64,000 bases of DNA, taken from the NCBI GenBank assembly GCA_002633005.1, contig NMRA01000446.1, positions 177,156 through 241,155 of the forward strand. The letters are read 5' to 3'. The notes beneath the pieces are model-generated. The model did no database searches. It saw only the letters and a program-made list of their open reading frames with translations, and was not told the origin of the DNA. The position numbers and the translations under genes were made by a program. Positions 12,488-23,956 of this stretch are shown one piece after another (within the stretch, counting starts at the first letter, position 1; each line of letters opens with the position of its first letter). This DNA comes from Phoronis australis (Eukaryota; Phoronida; Phoronidae).

Positions 12488-14170
12488 TCTAGGGTGTTTA
12501 ATAGTATCAATAAGGCAACTACCTGGCTGAGCATATGTCGAACACATCCGAAAATGGCCTTGTTGTCCCCCAAATAGAAAACTTTGCCATAATTCCAACG
12601 TAAAAAATAGATGTGTCACTTAGAGTGGGCACAGCAGTTGTCAGATCCAACCTGAAGAAGTTCTCATTTGTTGCAACGCTCATAGAGAAACACTTGTCAT
12701 ATTTTACAAAGATCTTGCAAGGGGTTTAGGAGATACAGCTGTGGATGCAAAAAAACAAATTGCGCAACCAGCGGGTACCACTGTGGTGGAACCTATATGA
12801 AAATCAACATCAATTACCGGCATATTGTTGTCAGTAGGAAAATTTCTGTCATTTTCTTCATGATCCATTGAGCAGTTTCGTGAAACTAATAAAAATGGCC
12901 ACTAGTAGACGCAGAATAAAATTAATCCGTCCGAAAATAGAAAGGTGTTGCCATCTCCTCAATAAAAACCTATTTGACATATTTCACAAAATTGTTTCAA
13001 GGAACTCTGAAGGTACAGAGGTAAACGTAAAAATAGAATTCCCACTAGGATACACAGTGGCACGGACATCCTAATCATCTGTTGTTACAATCATAGAGAA
13101 CTTTTGTCAAATTCCATGAAGTTCCCACAAGGAGTTGAGACACAGCTGCAAATTAACAAAACCAATAATGCCACAAGGCTGTACCACACCAGTCAAACCG
13201 TCAAATCAATGTCAGTTGTATAGCCTGTGCAGGAACATATGTGTCAAAAACTCATAACTTATATAAATGGACACTAGATGGCGCAGAATATGGTGAATCT
13301 ATTAGAAAACGGGAACACAGCATCGTAGCCTTCTTCCAAATTTCATGAAAATAAAATCTGTTTAGGAACTCTAAGGAGGTAAAAGTAAAATTGCCACTAG
13401 GGGGCACAGCAGTAGTTACATCCATTCAAATTTGTTGACCATAATTTGCCATCACATAAACACGGGTGAGAAACAACATGACCGCCGGACAATATGCGGT
13501 TTCAATCCCCGGCGGTCATGTTCAGTCCCCGGCGGTCCTGTTTTCTGGTGGGGCGGTCATGTTTTTAGGTGCGTCAGTCCCATTTTCTGGTGCGACGGTC
13601 CCATTTGATCCCCGGAGGTCCTGTTTTGGGTGAGGCGGTCCGATTTAAGAGGACCGGCGGTCATGTTGTTTCTCACCCGTGATAAATGCTAGGAAAATGC
13701 TTGCCAATTTCACAAAGGGTTGAGGAGATACAGCAACAGAAATAAAAATACCAAGGAGGGCAGCACAGTACTCAGGCTCATCCAACAAGTCAGCCATAGT
13801 CTTCTAGGCTGAATTACATCTGCCAAACTTCATAATGATCCTTAAAGCAGCATGGCGGAACGGCAGGCAGACACCAAAACTTAACTCAAAAATAACGGCC
13901 ACTAGGTGATGAAAAATTTGCTGAATCCAATCTTAGATGGGAAGGCGTCGCCATCGTAATCTCCTTAATACAAGCCAACTTGCTAAATTTTATGAACATC
14001 CATAGAGGATTTCAGGGATACAGACACAAATTTAAAAAACAAAATTGCCATGGGTAAAGCAATAGTCAGATCGAACCAAAACTCATTGTCGTCTTACGTC
14101 AGCTTCAAAAGAACACATGTGTCAAATCTCATTAATATACAGCAGCAGATGCTGGACGCTAAAACAGAGA
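12488..14170 (+). repeat. Decayed copy of the CTCF-motif higher-order repeat (array 2)
   Basis: The same monomer landmarks as array 1 appear in degraded form: 'catccgaaaatgg', 'ggggtttaggagatacagctgtgga', 'atggccactagtagacgcag'. An intact CCACTAGGGGGCAC is at 13394 and an ACACTAGATGGCGC at 13271. A 221-bp fold-back element (13461-13681) interrupts it. Confidence 0.8.
13461..13681. mobile_element. Fold-back element with 28-bp perfect inverted ends and internal satellite
   Basis: The ends are exact inverted copies for 28 bp, starting CACGGGTGAGAAACAACATG. The element is flanked on both sides by ATAAA, a candidate 5-bp target duplication. The interior is about eight imperfect units of 22-25 bp built on GGCGGTCATGTT, so the right end is itself one satellite unit and the left end an inverted one. 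There is no coding sequence. It sits inside array 2 and so postdates it. Confidence 0.85.
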
Positions 14171-14382
14171 TAATGGCAACATGCACCCACGTGACTATGT
14201 GCAAAAAATATTTTTGTCCATTTTTGACAGTTTAAAACAGGCTTACATGGATATAGCTTCCATAAAAGTTGGCTCTTAACTATAATAGAAAATCAGTCGC
14301 AAAACTGGTCTCAACTTAAAAAGGACTTCTTGCAAGAACTGATGATTTATAATTATGTAAGATCAGGACTAATAAGCTGGCA

Positions 14383-14915
14383 GGTCATGTTAAGCACTGA
14401 GCATGGTCGTGTTAAGCACTGAGCATGGTCGTGTTAAGCCCTGAGCATGGTCGTGTTAAGCACTGAGCATGGTCATGTTAAGCACTGAGCATGGTCGTAT
14501 TAAGACCTGATCATGGTCATATTAAGACCTGATGAGCACAGTCGTGTTAAGCACTGAGCTCGGTTGTGTTAAGCACAGAGCATGGTCGTGTTAAGCACTG
14601 AGCACAGTCGTGTTGAGCGCTGAGCATGGTCGTGTTGAGTGCTGAGCATGGTCATGTTGAGCTCTGAGCATGGGCATGTTAAGCACTGAGAATGGTCATG
14701 TTAAGCCCTGAGCATGGTCGTGTTAAGCCCTGAGCATGGTCCTGTTAAGAACTGAGCATGGTCGTGCTAAGCCCTGAGCATGGTCGTGTTAAGCCTTGAG
14801 CATGGTCATATTAAGCTCTGAGCATGGTCGTGTTAAGCCTTGAGCATGGTCATGTTAAGCCCTAAGGATGGTCGTGTTAAGCACTGAGCATGGTCCTATT
14901 AAGCGCTAAGCATGG
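14383..14915. repeat. 22-bp minisatellite, about 24 units
   Basis: GAGCATGGTCGTGTTAAGCA-type units repeat for over 500 bp with variants (gtcatg, gtcctg, gtcata; cact, ccct, ctct, cttg). One unit near 14525 has an insertion. Confidence 0.95.
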
Positions 14916-15468
14916 TCTCAAAAAGAGATTTGACAAGCAAACAAATTATTACTCATTTGAATAAGATCAATCAATAAGCAGTTATATCTATTTTGTCAGC
15001 TCTTGGACAGAACCACAGTGCAGATGTTTGTGCAAAAAAAAGCTACTCTCCATATTACATTTTTATTCAATGTTTAGTTTTTTACTCGTTTTCTGATTAG
15101 CAGTATAAGTACATTATGCTTTAAGTGCCCCGGGCTGGTTTCTATCTGCTTAGGACTACAGACTTTAAATTAATGAACTGAACTGAACTGAACAGACAGT
15201 TCAAATCAGTTTTATGAGTCAGATCCATGAGCTACTGTTTGCTGGCTGAAGGAAATTCACACATCATGTCTTGCCAGAACATTTTTGATAATTTTTAACA
15301 GATTAAAAATTCATTCACAACAATATCACCCATAAGTTATTTTTATACAAAAAGACGACATTAGGAAAACCATAAGGCAATAAATACTCATCATTTTTCC
15401 ATGTCTAATTATGTGATATTGGCCACTTAGCGCAGCATAGCCATCAGTTGCATAGCTCCAACACCCAC

Positions 15469-15659
15469 CTACAGAGGGCCTCTGGGTCGAAGTACTTGGT
15501 GTGCCGGCAATCTATGATGACAACATCGTGCTGCTTGTCCATGAAACACTCGAGGGCCGCTTCAGGTGTGCGTACAATGTTGCACTTGTAGCCGCCCTTG
15601 TCGGCCGCCCACCATAGACTGTCACTCTGAGCATCCTCCTTACTGAACACTAGCAGCAA
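15469..15659 (-). CDS. PDE8: PDE8-type phosphodiesterase, exon C (start of REC domain)
   Basis: This exon encodes 63 full codons plus two bases. It contains [13 protein letters not shown], then [28 protein letters not shown] and [10 protein letters not shown], ending FDPEALC plus a split Arg codon. This is the REC-like segment that precedes the PAS domain in PDE8A/PDE8B, cAMP-specific phosphodiesterases, and the match is close throughout. On the minus strand an acceptor (TTCTTCAG) sits just before position 15659. A consensus donor, AG|GTGGGT, follows position 15469, so the outgoing phase is 2. The exon is clearly richer in GC than the surrounding introns. The C-terminal HD-type catalytic domain is not in the window. 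The family call is very secure; A versus B paralogy cannot be assigned and may not apply to an invertebrate. Confidence 0.96.
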
Positions 15660-16725
15660 CTGAAGAAATGAACATCATTCAGTTACAGGGTGGAGAAACA
15701 ATCCAGTCAGTGAACTTTGTGGGCTCGAAAACACTGGCCAGACATCAAAATTCAATGTCTTGTCACTCTACGCAGTATGGCAAATTGAGCAAGCTACACT
15801 ATTTTAAGGAGTGAGCAAGACAGATGTTGTTGTTGTTGTTGTTGTTGTTGTTGAAATGTTAGGAGATGCAATAACTTACATTGACTACCAACAGTAATTG
15901 GCTAAGCTCTTAGCTCACATCGACCACGTACTATAAGAATTTACGCTCAAAAGGTAAAAGAAGTCCAGCAATAGATTTATTCGCAAAATCCTCTTGCTGC
16001 GCTTTTCTGTAGACAAGAGCTACGAACTAAGCTCATTTGAATTCAAGAAAGGTAGATCTCGGTCTGCGCTGCCCCCTACTGTTGTCCAGAAGAAATAAAA
16101 AATACACTGTTTAACCCCACCACTTGTATGTGCAATAGATTAATAAGTTTTTCATCCTCTCAAAATCATAGCATGCGAGGTGCGATCCTTTATTATGTGT
16201 GAGAGGGAAGCCAATGACGCTTCATAACCTGAATAGGAATCAAGACTTGTAGTGCCTCCCATGTCGTTCAGCAAAAAAGTCAACCAGGTGCCACAACCCA
16301 TTCAGCGAACCCTAACCAGTGATCGGAAGACTGAGTGAATCCTCAAATCACAGATTAGGATCCCCGTGGTCACATCTGAGACTGTACGTATGAGGAAATC
16401 GTGCTGGACGAAAATAATTGCTGGAATTGCCTCCTTCATTTTAGTGGTTTCTAAGCAACAATGCTGTGAATGCTCACAATTCTTCAAAGCTTCATCGGAA
16501 TGATGGTAGCAACAAAGAACTTGAAAATACAGCAAAGCATTTATTCCGCGATGGTCCATGCAAGCAGCGATAATGAAATTTCTTGTCCGCAATCTTGTGT
16601 CCCAAATTGGTGGGATTACCATAATCGTGTTAACTACGGTGAATATCAAATGGAATCGTGAATACGATACAAACTACAAGGATGGTAAGTGAGTGCTGTG
16701 CTACGTCAACAAAGTCAATACTTGC
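15660..16725 (-). other. PDE8 intron 2 (GC-AG)
   Basis: This interval joins exon B (ending in phase 0) to exon C. The donor on the minus strand is TCG|GCAAGT and the acceptor is TTCTTCAG. The nearest GT (GCAA|GTATTG) would shift the frame, so GC is the only donor that keeps the conserved exon C frame. The intron holds a (TTG)n tract at 15825-15853 and no other recognisable feature. Confidence 0.8.
15825..15853. repeat. (TTG)n microsatellite
   Basis: About nine uninterrupted TTG triplets within PDE8 intron 2. Confidence 0.95.
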
Positions 16726-16782
16726 CGACATCGTTTGTTGCTTCAGTTTCATTGGACCAAAAGTAATGTCTGTATCACACCC
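16726..16782 (-). CDS. PDE8: PDE8-type phosphodiesterase, exon B (57-nt microexon)
   Basis: This short exon is too small to stand out as an open frame. It encodes 19 residues, GCDTDITFGPMKLKQQTMS. It corresponds in position, length and its GPM(R/K)L core to the segment between the N-terminal leader and the REC domain in vertebrate PDE8A, which is about 20 residues there. On the minus strand the acceptor is CATTACAG and the donor is TCG|GCAAGT, a GC donor. Both sides are in phase 0, matching exon A's phase-0 donor and exon C's frame. The evidence is the conserved core plus exact phase agreement on both sides. Homology alone would be modest at this length. Transcript data would settle it. Confidence 0.85.
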
Positions 16783-16941
16783 CTGTAATGAGAGGAAAGA
16801 TTTGTGAATTAGGTTTTTGATTTAAGTCGATTAGATATAGAGAACCTGGAAGGCAGTGTTTTCATTAAACCTCAGTATTTAAAACCTCACTTTATGAATC
16901 TTAACAGTGACCATTTCATTGCTCGTGTTCGATTTTCATTA

Positions 16942-17604
16942 CTAAAGCCGTGTCCACATTTAGATGAGTTACCGTGGAACACCTTGTCCTAGTCAGCTTT
17001 AAGTCTCCACACTACACACCATAAACCATGCCAACAATTTGGTTCAACAATGATTAGACATCTCCATGTGTGTGACTGTCTGAGGAAGTACACAGCGGAT
17101 AATTACAGTAAAAATTCTCCAGTTTGGGGACAGTGAAAAAATAGTGTTTTTGCTCAAGGTTGGAGCTTGCACCAAATTTTAGAATAGTCAATAGCGACTA
17201 TCCCAAATAGTCAATGACATAGGACTGTTAACCATAATTCTTAACACTATGAAGGTGCATGAAAACATTGCATTACCGGCTCTTTTCAGGAACTGCAAAG
17301 TTTATTTTCAGATTCTGATTATTCAAGACACTATTGGAGAAATATGATGAACGCTAAAATTCCCAATGTGCCAGTCTTTAGAATCCAAAAAATTCAAATT
17401 TTTCTTACATTTCAAACTTAAGAGACTGTCCCAAACCAGAGAATTTTTACTGTACTTGTGCTGTGTCTGCATTCACATTCACCTTTCATCTTAAGCTCAG
17501 ACAAGTTACCCCAGAACAAGTGTCACGTTGTGCAAATAGTGTAGACACCACTACCAAACGTAGTGACTCTTTCCGACACTCGTAGTGTGGACGGCACTTT
17601 AGTC
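16942..17604. mobile_element. Outer MITE-like element, nested
   Basis: The left edge CTAAAGCCGTGTCCACA and the right edge, inverted CTAAAGTGCCGTCCACAC, form short diverged inverted ends. The element encloses the better-preserved one at 17104-17454. I see no coding content and no secure target duplication. Confidence 0.45.
17104..17454. mobile_element. MITE with about 28-bp inverted ends and TA flanks
   Basis: The left end ACAGTAAAAATTCTCCAGTT continues to TGGGGACAGT. The right end, inverted, is ACAGTAAAAATTCTCTGGTT then TGGGACAGT. TA lies at both junctions, as expected of Tc1/mariner-type insertions. The interior phrase 'gctcaaggttggagcttgc' recurs in the copy at 47237-47577. There is no transposase. 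Confidence 0.75.
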
Positions 17605-17610
17605 TAACAG

Positions 17611-17753
17611 ACAGTAAAATCTCACCAATTTAGGACAAAATTAAGGGAACAAATGAAATTTCATTTTTTCATGTTGTTATGTTTGAAGCTTATGAATAAT
17701 GAAAAAAATCAAATTTGATGAATAATTTTGTCTGACTCTGGTGAGATTTCTCA
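17611..17753. mobile_element. Short MITE, second family
   Basis: The left end ACAGTAAAATCTCACCAATT continues to TAGGACAAAA. The right end carries the inverted CTGGTGAGATTT. It belongs with the better copy at 57482-57727. Confidence 0.55.
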
Positions 17754-18286
17754 GATTTGGAGAATCAGGAAAACGAAAGATACAACTTAAAAATAAAAAT
17801 AAGGAAATACTTTAAGAAGAACTTGTAAGTTTTATAATTATTTTAAAAGAATATACAGCAAATACAAAAGCAAAGGACACACACACACTTACTACACTCA
17901 CACACGTATATCGAGGCCTGCCAACAAAATTAGAACCCATGCATACTCAAGAAACAAAAGAGCCAGAGAGGACCATCTATTGTTAAATTTTTCATATTCA
18001 CAATTTCTGAAATAGCCTATTGGAGGGATGATAGAAGTAATGAAATGTGGTAGCTCAACTAGTCACAAATTAAAAGGAACAGGTGGTCAAGTTACAACAG
18101 TGACATAACATTCAACAGGCCAATCAGCTTGGCTTGCAGAGTAAAGGAGATGATCTATATGATATTCAAGTAGAAGGGAAGACCACCAGGTAACCATGGC
18201 AACACACCCACACAGGTACACAATCACAGTAAACTATAATTGCAGTGTCAAGACAAAGGCCTCTTCATATTGTTGTTCAGCAATCT

Positions 18287-18441
18287 GTGCCTAGCACAAC
18301 CTCCATGTGAGTACAGTGCAACACCATAATTATAAGAGTGCCTAGCACAACCTCCATGTGAGTACAGTGCAACACCATAATTACAAGAGTGCCTAGCACA
18401 ACCTCCATGTGAGTACAGTGCAACACCATAATTATAAGAGT
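18287..18441. repeat. 51-bp minisatellite, 3 units
   Basis: Units start at 18287, 18338 and 18389 (GTGCCTAGCACAACCTCCAT and onward) and are nearly identical. The 51-bp period is a multiple of three, which creates an artefactual repetitive frame on the minus strand. Confidence 0.95.
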
Positions 18442-19808
18442 GCCACGACCTCAAGACAAGTCTGAGTATTTAGCTACGTAAATATCAACAAACTGTAGAT
18501 TTAAATCAGTAAAACTAAACATTTTCTGAAAGTAGAAAGCCTGTAGAATTTGATTCTGACTTTAAATATGTCATTAATTGGGTCACGTATTTTTAGGAAA
18601 AGATGAAAAGTACATTCATAGCATAACAAAGGGATCAGTAACATAACTAAATTTTGCTTGATTATAAAAAAACATTCAAGATGAAATATCAAAAACGCTG
18701 CTAGCTTTCTAAATTATTGTTTCATTTTCGTTAAACAGAACTTTCGAATTTTTCATGAAAATCATAATTCTGATTGATAGTCTCTCATGCAAATTATTAC
18801 AATAAGTGGCCACTAAATTAAAAATACCTTTTTGGAAGAAAGCAAGATTTTAAACGCCACTTTAATCTAAGCTTTTATGTTTTTAAATAACTTACGAAAT
18901 AGAAAAATAAATTATTGCAAAAACGATGGCACTAAGAAACTTAGACTAAAGTGGTCAAGGTTCAGGTCAATAAATTAACTAAAATAACTGAAGATCCACG
19001 CACTTGTATTACAATAAATAACAACGTGTACAAATGGCGAGGGAATGGGACATTAACTTGTCACAAACTTTCCGTTTGACTTTATTGCGGCTGTTCTTAT
19101 TAATAAAAAATAATATACGCGTGTCAACCAGCAGGTCCAATCCATTTTGTAGTCATTTTAGTGCTGTAGTGACACTACTGGCGAAATCTCAAGCGCCGTC
19201 TATCTTTCTCCAACAATGGAGCCATAGACAGGATTCTATGCCTTTACCACCAGACATGTTCCTAAATTTCCATGGAGAGGATGTTTAAATCACGTGAAAA
19301 TTTGCCATTCGATTTCTCCAAAATATCCATGATGAAACAACTATCCACTGTACTAACTAATCAAGATCTAAGACTCCTGAAAGTGCCAAGTTTAAATCAA
19401 TTGTCTATCTCAGTGTGCTTAAGATGACCCAAATTCTACAAATTACACAACTGCCTCTAATCAATGAACATAAAGAATGAAAGCTATGAATTATAAATGA
19501 CTGTAGTATTGATCTAAAGAGTTAATTGGTTATCAGGCTAAACATACAGACAACAATGGAACTGTTTTCACTGAAACATGGTGTGGGAACGATTCACTCT
19601 TTGGAATTAGTTATAAATATTCCTAACATACTTCTACCCTTATAACAGACAAAGTTGAAAGTCTTGACTCTAGGCCCAAAACTGAAGGCTCCACCTCCAA
19701 TTCCATAATCTTGGAAACAAGGTCAAGGGCCAGAGTCTCATTTCCGGAATCAAACTCGAAATTAACTTCATATTATCTGTTCAGTTTAAGATGCCAGCTC
19801 AAGATAAG

Positions 19809-19945
19809 TACTGGAGTATATTAAGGTTTGTGAAGATCAGTTTCTCTGCACCCAAGTATATAATATTAAGGTTTACGAAGGTCAGTTTCTCTGCACTGCA
19901 CCCCAGTATATTAAGGCTAAGAAGGTCTGAGTTTCTATGCCAAGT
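19809..19945. repeat. Imperfect short tandem repeat, about 2.5 units
   Basis: AGTATATTAAGGTTTRYGAAG followed by 'gtcagtttctctgca' recurs with indels. Confidence 0.75.
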
Positions 19946-20663
19946 TCACACTTGATGACTGCTAGATTCACATTTTAAACTTTAGTTCTAAGTCGAGACT
20001 TCGAATAAAAACTCAAAATTTCGAGCTCAGACTCGAATTTATAGCATTAATACTGGGGTCGAGAGCAAAATAGGAAGACACTCACCACTGAAAAAACACT
20101 GACAGAAAATTTGTTAAAGAAAACTACAAATGAAAAATGTCAAAAATAATTTTGATTTCCATTCTGAGAATAAACCCCGATTAGACCTTGGGCCCAGAGT
20201 TCAAATTTTTTTCATTTTGTGACGCTTGGTTTAAAAACTAGTCTTACAAAATCATACATTTTCCACTCTCCTAACAACCCTGAGCGCATGATTTTGTCAC
20301 ATAAAAATCTGCACCTTCTGTCACCAGGGCTGTGACTCCATCTGATAGGGTTCGGGGTCTGGATTGTTTCACCACCCTTCTGTTTCAGTTTGTTGAGTTA
20401 AACACAGGTGGCAAGGCACTAGAATTTTAAAAAATACAAAAGTTGGCAAATACAACACGTTTCAAAAAAAAAATGCCCAGTGGATTTGTTGAAATTATTG
20501 CAAAAAACTCAGATGGAAACCATATGCAAAATAGTCACTGAAATATTTGAAATTAGCCTCCCATTTTTTCCTTCAAATTTTTATCAATTTTCCGAAGACA
20601 TTAGTTATTTTCTTCACTTATCATGAAAACGATTAATCCTATGGTAAAACATTCTATTATTTT

Positions 20664-21052
20664 CTATTATTCAATTGCTAATCCTGTCCTTTTCCATTAT
20701 TCAATTTTAAAAAATAATTGCAGGCGGTCTGATACACGTTGTATCAGACGTGCGCAGGCCTCGCATGTGGACCCATTGCACTGATCACCTGGAAATATTT
20801 TTATGCTTTATTGATATATGGTTAAAACCGAGCTGACGAGCTAGAAACCTGGCTCAAGGGTTTAGCAGTGTGACCTGGTGGGACTTGAACCCATGACCTC
20901 GAGTAAAGAAAGCCAAGCCTGCACTTATCAACCAGGCCACACTGCCTCCTCCATTATTCAATTGCTAATCCTGTCCTTTTCCATTATTCAATTGCTAATC
21001 CTGTCCTTTTCCATTATTCAATTGCTAATCCTGTCCTTTTCCATTATTTAAA
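20664..21052. repeat. 30-bp minisatellite interrupted by a SINE
   Basis: Units beginning CCATTATTCAATTGCTAATC and ending CTGTCCTTTT occur once left and three times right of the SINE at 20713-20947. The insertion therefore landed within the array, and any target duplication is masked by the repeat. Confidence 0.9.
20713..20947 (-). mobile_element. tRNA-derived SINE
   Basis: On the minus strand the head (20947 to 20865) looks like a tRNA. It has an A box TGGCCTGGTTGATAAGTG (20922-20939), a B box GGTTCAAGTCC (20881-20891) and complementary ends GCAGTGTG/CACACTGC, an intact acceptor-like stem. A body of about 115 nt follows, then a perfect hairpin at 20727-20749 (10-bp arms GTCTGATACA, 3-nt loop), then an A/T-rich tail. 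The layout fits a Pol III-transcribed SINE. I could not assign the parent tRNA. Confidence 0.85.
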
Positions 21053-23062
21053 TGCTTGATGTTGACAAAATTGTTATTAGATGACAAATGTAAGGTCTAA
21101 AACCAAGTTAATAATTAAGTAAAAGGTTTGTAATATTTAGTGGCTGATCTATGGGCTAGCCTAGGGGTTCACAAATTTACAACCAGTGCTTTTTTACCTC
21201 ATTGGAAAAAATTTGCTATTGCTGTTTTGTGGAACACTGTCTAATTTAGAATGTAAAATGGAGTCTCCGAGCACAACTTCTAAAGGACCAACAGTTGCAA
21301 CAACCCAGAAAGGGTAAAATAAAATATCACCAATTCTGGAAGTAATATCGCTAACAAGTCAAATATCATTTTCCCACTATGCATCAGATTAATTTTCTAT
21401 CACTTTCGAGTTCTGTTCCTTGGCCCTGTGAGCCAGCACTTAAAATTTGTGAGCACTCTCAACAGTGTTTGAAAGCTCTTGAGAAATGAAAAGCACAATT
21501 TTGGCAATTAGGTTTTACCCCAATCGACGAAATTCTAACACAACCATCAGCATATTTTTACTTGTTTGTTCTTTTTCAGTCATACTTGAAGGCGCATTTA
21601 CGAAAATCTTTTATAACAAACTGGTTTGTTGAACTGTATCCCAGTAAAAAAATCTGACAAGATTGCTGTGTAAAAGAACCAGGATGACAGTTACCGACCA
21701 CTTTTGTCTGTCCCTGTTTGCCCCACTTAAACATGGCTGATTACCCCTAATGTGAGGCACTTGTTACACAACCCAACATTGCATTGTGCAGCAAATTTGT
21801 CGAAGAAGCAAAAGCTAAAAAGGTGCAGGCATTATATTACAAAATCAACACTGAAATGGCCATCCAGGGGTCAGGAGCATTTGTTATGTCAACAGGTTTC
21901 AGAGATCTTGTAACAGGATATTCATAGTACATGAAACTTATGGGGCTCAGTATTCTCTCCCAAAAGAGAATTCAAACTCAATGGGAATTACAAAATTCGT
22001 GTATATGTACGCTATGTCTATACTGCGCCAAATAAATGTCACACCAAAATTGAAACTCAATACTGAAACAAGTCAAATCGTGATGTGGAGAACACACAAT
22101 GTTCTTTATTCAACTGCAATTTGGAAAAACAATTGCCAGAATCATATAAGATTTTAGTTTTTACAAAAACTTCAAACTTTTCGTGAATGTTCACAAATGT
22201 CGGAAAATATCGCACGACAGCATAAAAAACTTGATGATTTTCATCGAAATTTGTATCAGGCGACAACCCAAAATGAAATGAGATGAAAAATAACAACATT
22301 CGAAAATTTGCCACAAATTTTGGCTTCAAAATTCCTGTGATTTTCGATAAGAAGAAATATTGTTAGCTATTTTTGAAAATTACTGTAGCTATGAAAGAAA
22401 ACGTAAAGACGCTAAGAAAAATTTTGACTCTTTAATCTTTGTTCTTTATGAAAATTAAAAAAATCCGAATGTCTACATAGCCTGGTAAAGTAGTTTGAAT
22501 TTAACCTAGGGAACACCAAATGGAATCAATAAAACTGACACATTCCTGAACTTAAACATTAAAGAGTAAAGATGACTATCAACCAAGCAAATTGGAATTA
22601 ATGGCATAATCTAACATTATCCATACGAAATATGTATTAACTCAAATCTATTAGAAGGTGCTGAATACATAACTAGAAGAATCCCTGTCGTGTTCAAATA
22701 TATAGTGAATCCAGTTGCATCACCATACGAAAATGATGAATGTGATGAAAAGCTTTTAACAAGTCAATGAAAACATATGTAAACACAGGCTATTATTAGT
22801 ATGCCATCAGTATGATAGTACTCTGGCACTGTATCTATAATTTCCTCTGTAAATATTGACCGACGCACAGACACACAAATAAATATATACCAATAATCAG
22901 AAACCGGAGTTGGTTAAGTGTTGTCAAAAAAAATATTTACTACTACGTTGTTCAAGTGGGAAATTACGGGGCCTCTCAAACAAAATGAAAGGCCCACACA
23001 GTTCCCTATTTTTCATCATAGTTATTAACTGGACTATTAGCAACTGAGGAATCTTTCGGCTT

Positions 23063-23956
23063 TCGCGCATGCGCACCTTGATTTTGGCCTAAAACAGTTT
23101 TCTCCTGCAGAGGGCGCATCATAGGGCCAATTCCTTCGAATTTATGCAATTGTTAGTTTCTTATGACATACTATTGTACATAGCCATTATCCCGGAAGTT
23201 GCTGCCAAGATGGCGGATCTGGCGCATGTTAACCCGTTTTCAGTCGTGCTGGAGTGCGATTTTAAATGGGAAGACAAAAAGACGTGATTTTTTGCACGTG
23301 GATTCTTTGAGGTATACTCTTTCAAATGACCTGTAACAATTTTTTCTCAGACTTACCGTTTTCGAGTTATTTGGCTTTGAAATTCTTAAAAAAAACGCAA
23401 AATTTCATTTTTTTCGACAAATTTATGGAATTAGGCGATACCATCAGTTTACATAGAGTTTTGAACGGGCTTTCAGAAGATGTCTTCTATTTTTCGTTAG
23501 GACGTCTACTTTTCGAGTTAATTGAGATTTTCTGTTAATGTTGTTCCTTTGTTGAGCGCTCTTGCTGCATTGATGTTGGTTTAGCTTCTATTGAACTAGA
23601 CTGTAGCCTATTTCTTATTAATTTATGACATCTAAGTTCGTCACATGAACGTTATGATGTTGTTCATAATCGCCACCACCATCATCATGTTCGTCATCAT
23701 CTTCGACGTCGTCTTTTTCTTCAGTTAATTTCGCCAAGTGTCGCTCAAGACTGTAGCCTATTTCTCAGTGATTTCTGACTTCTACGTTCGTCATATGAAT
23801 GATATCATAACTTGCTTTGTCCATCATCGCCACCATCGTCGCCATAGCTGTCATCTTAGTCATCATCTCTGTCGTCGTCTTTTCTCGTCATCTCTAACGT
23901 GGTTTTTTTGGTTAATTTCGCCAAGTTTCGCTCCTTGGAGCGCTTTCATATTATTT
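23063..23956 (+). repeat. Dispersed repeat with NRF1/ETS/YY1-type motifs, copy 1
   Basis: The copy is colinear with 26816-27692 for about 0.9 kb. It starts at an NRF1-consensus string GCGCATGCGC (23065-23074). It then has CCTGCAGAGGGCGC (CTCF-like, 23104), CCGGAAGTT (ETS-like, 23192) and CAAGATGGCGG (YY1-like, 23206-23216). The 3' part is rich in CATCATCGCC/TCGTCATC and ends after TTAATTTCGCCAAGTTTCGC. Open frames inside are not shared between copies, so it is probably non-coding. It lies in PDE8 intron 1. Confidence 0.9.

Larger units (their letters stand above)
1..15468 (-). other. PDE8 intron 3 (5' part) and possible unseen downstream exons
   Basis: This is the region downstream of PDE8 exon C in the gene's direction. 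Exon C ends in a consensus donor, so the gene continues this way. I looked on the minus strand for the next conserved stretches (rest of the REC domain, then PAS) and found nothing convincing. The next exon may be short and missed, or beyond position 1. The interval is filled with repeats listed separately. The parts not listed (1-1600, 2280-4195, 6613-9100, 9680-12370, 14920-15468) show only AT-rich sequence with no recognisable gene. This is an inference from gene direction. Confidence 0.55.

Noticed and set aside
14383-14915. Possible CRISPR-like array
   Set aside because: Contiguous 22-bp units without unique spacers in a eukaryotic genome; a minisatellite.
23326-23538. Open frame inside the NRF1/YY1 repeat
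   Set aside because: Not open in the second copy at 26816-27692, and without a plausible protein signature.
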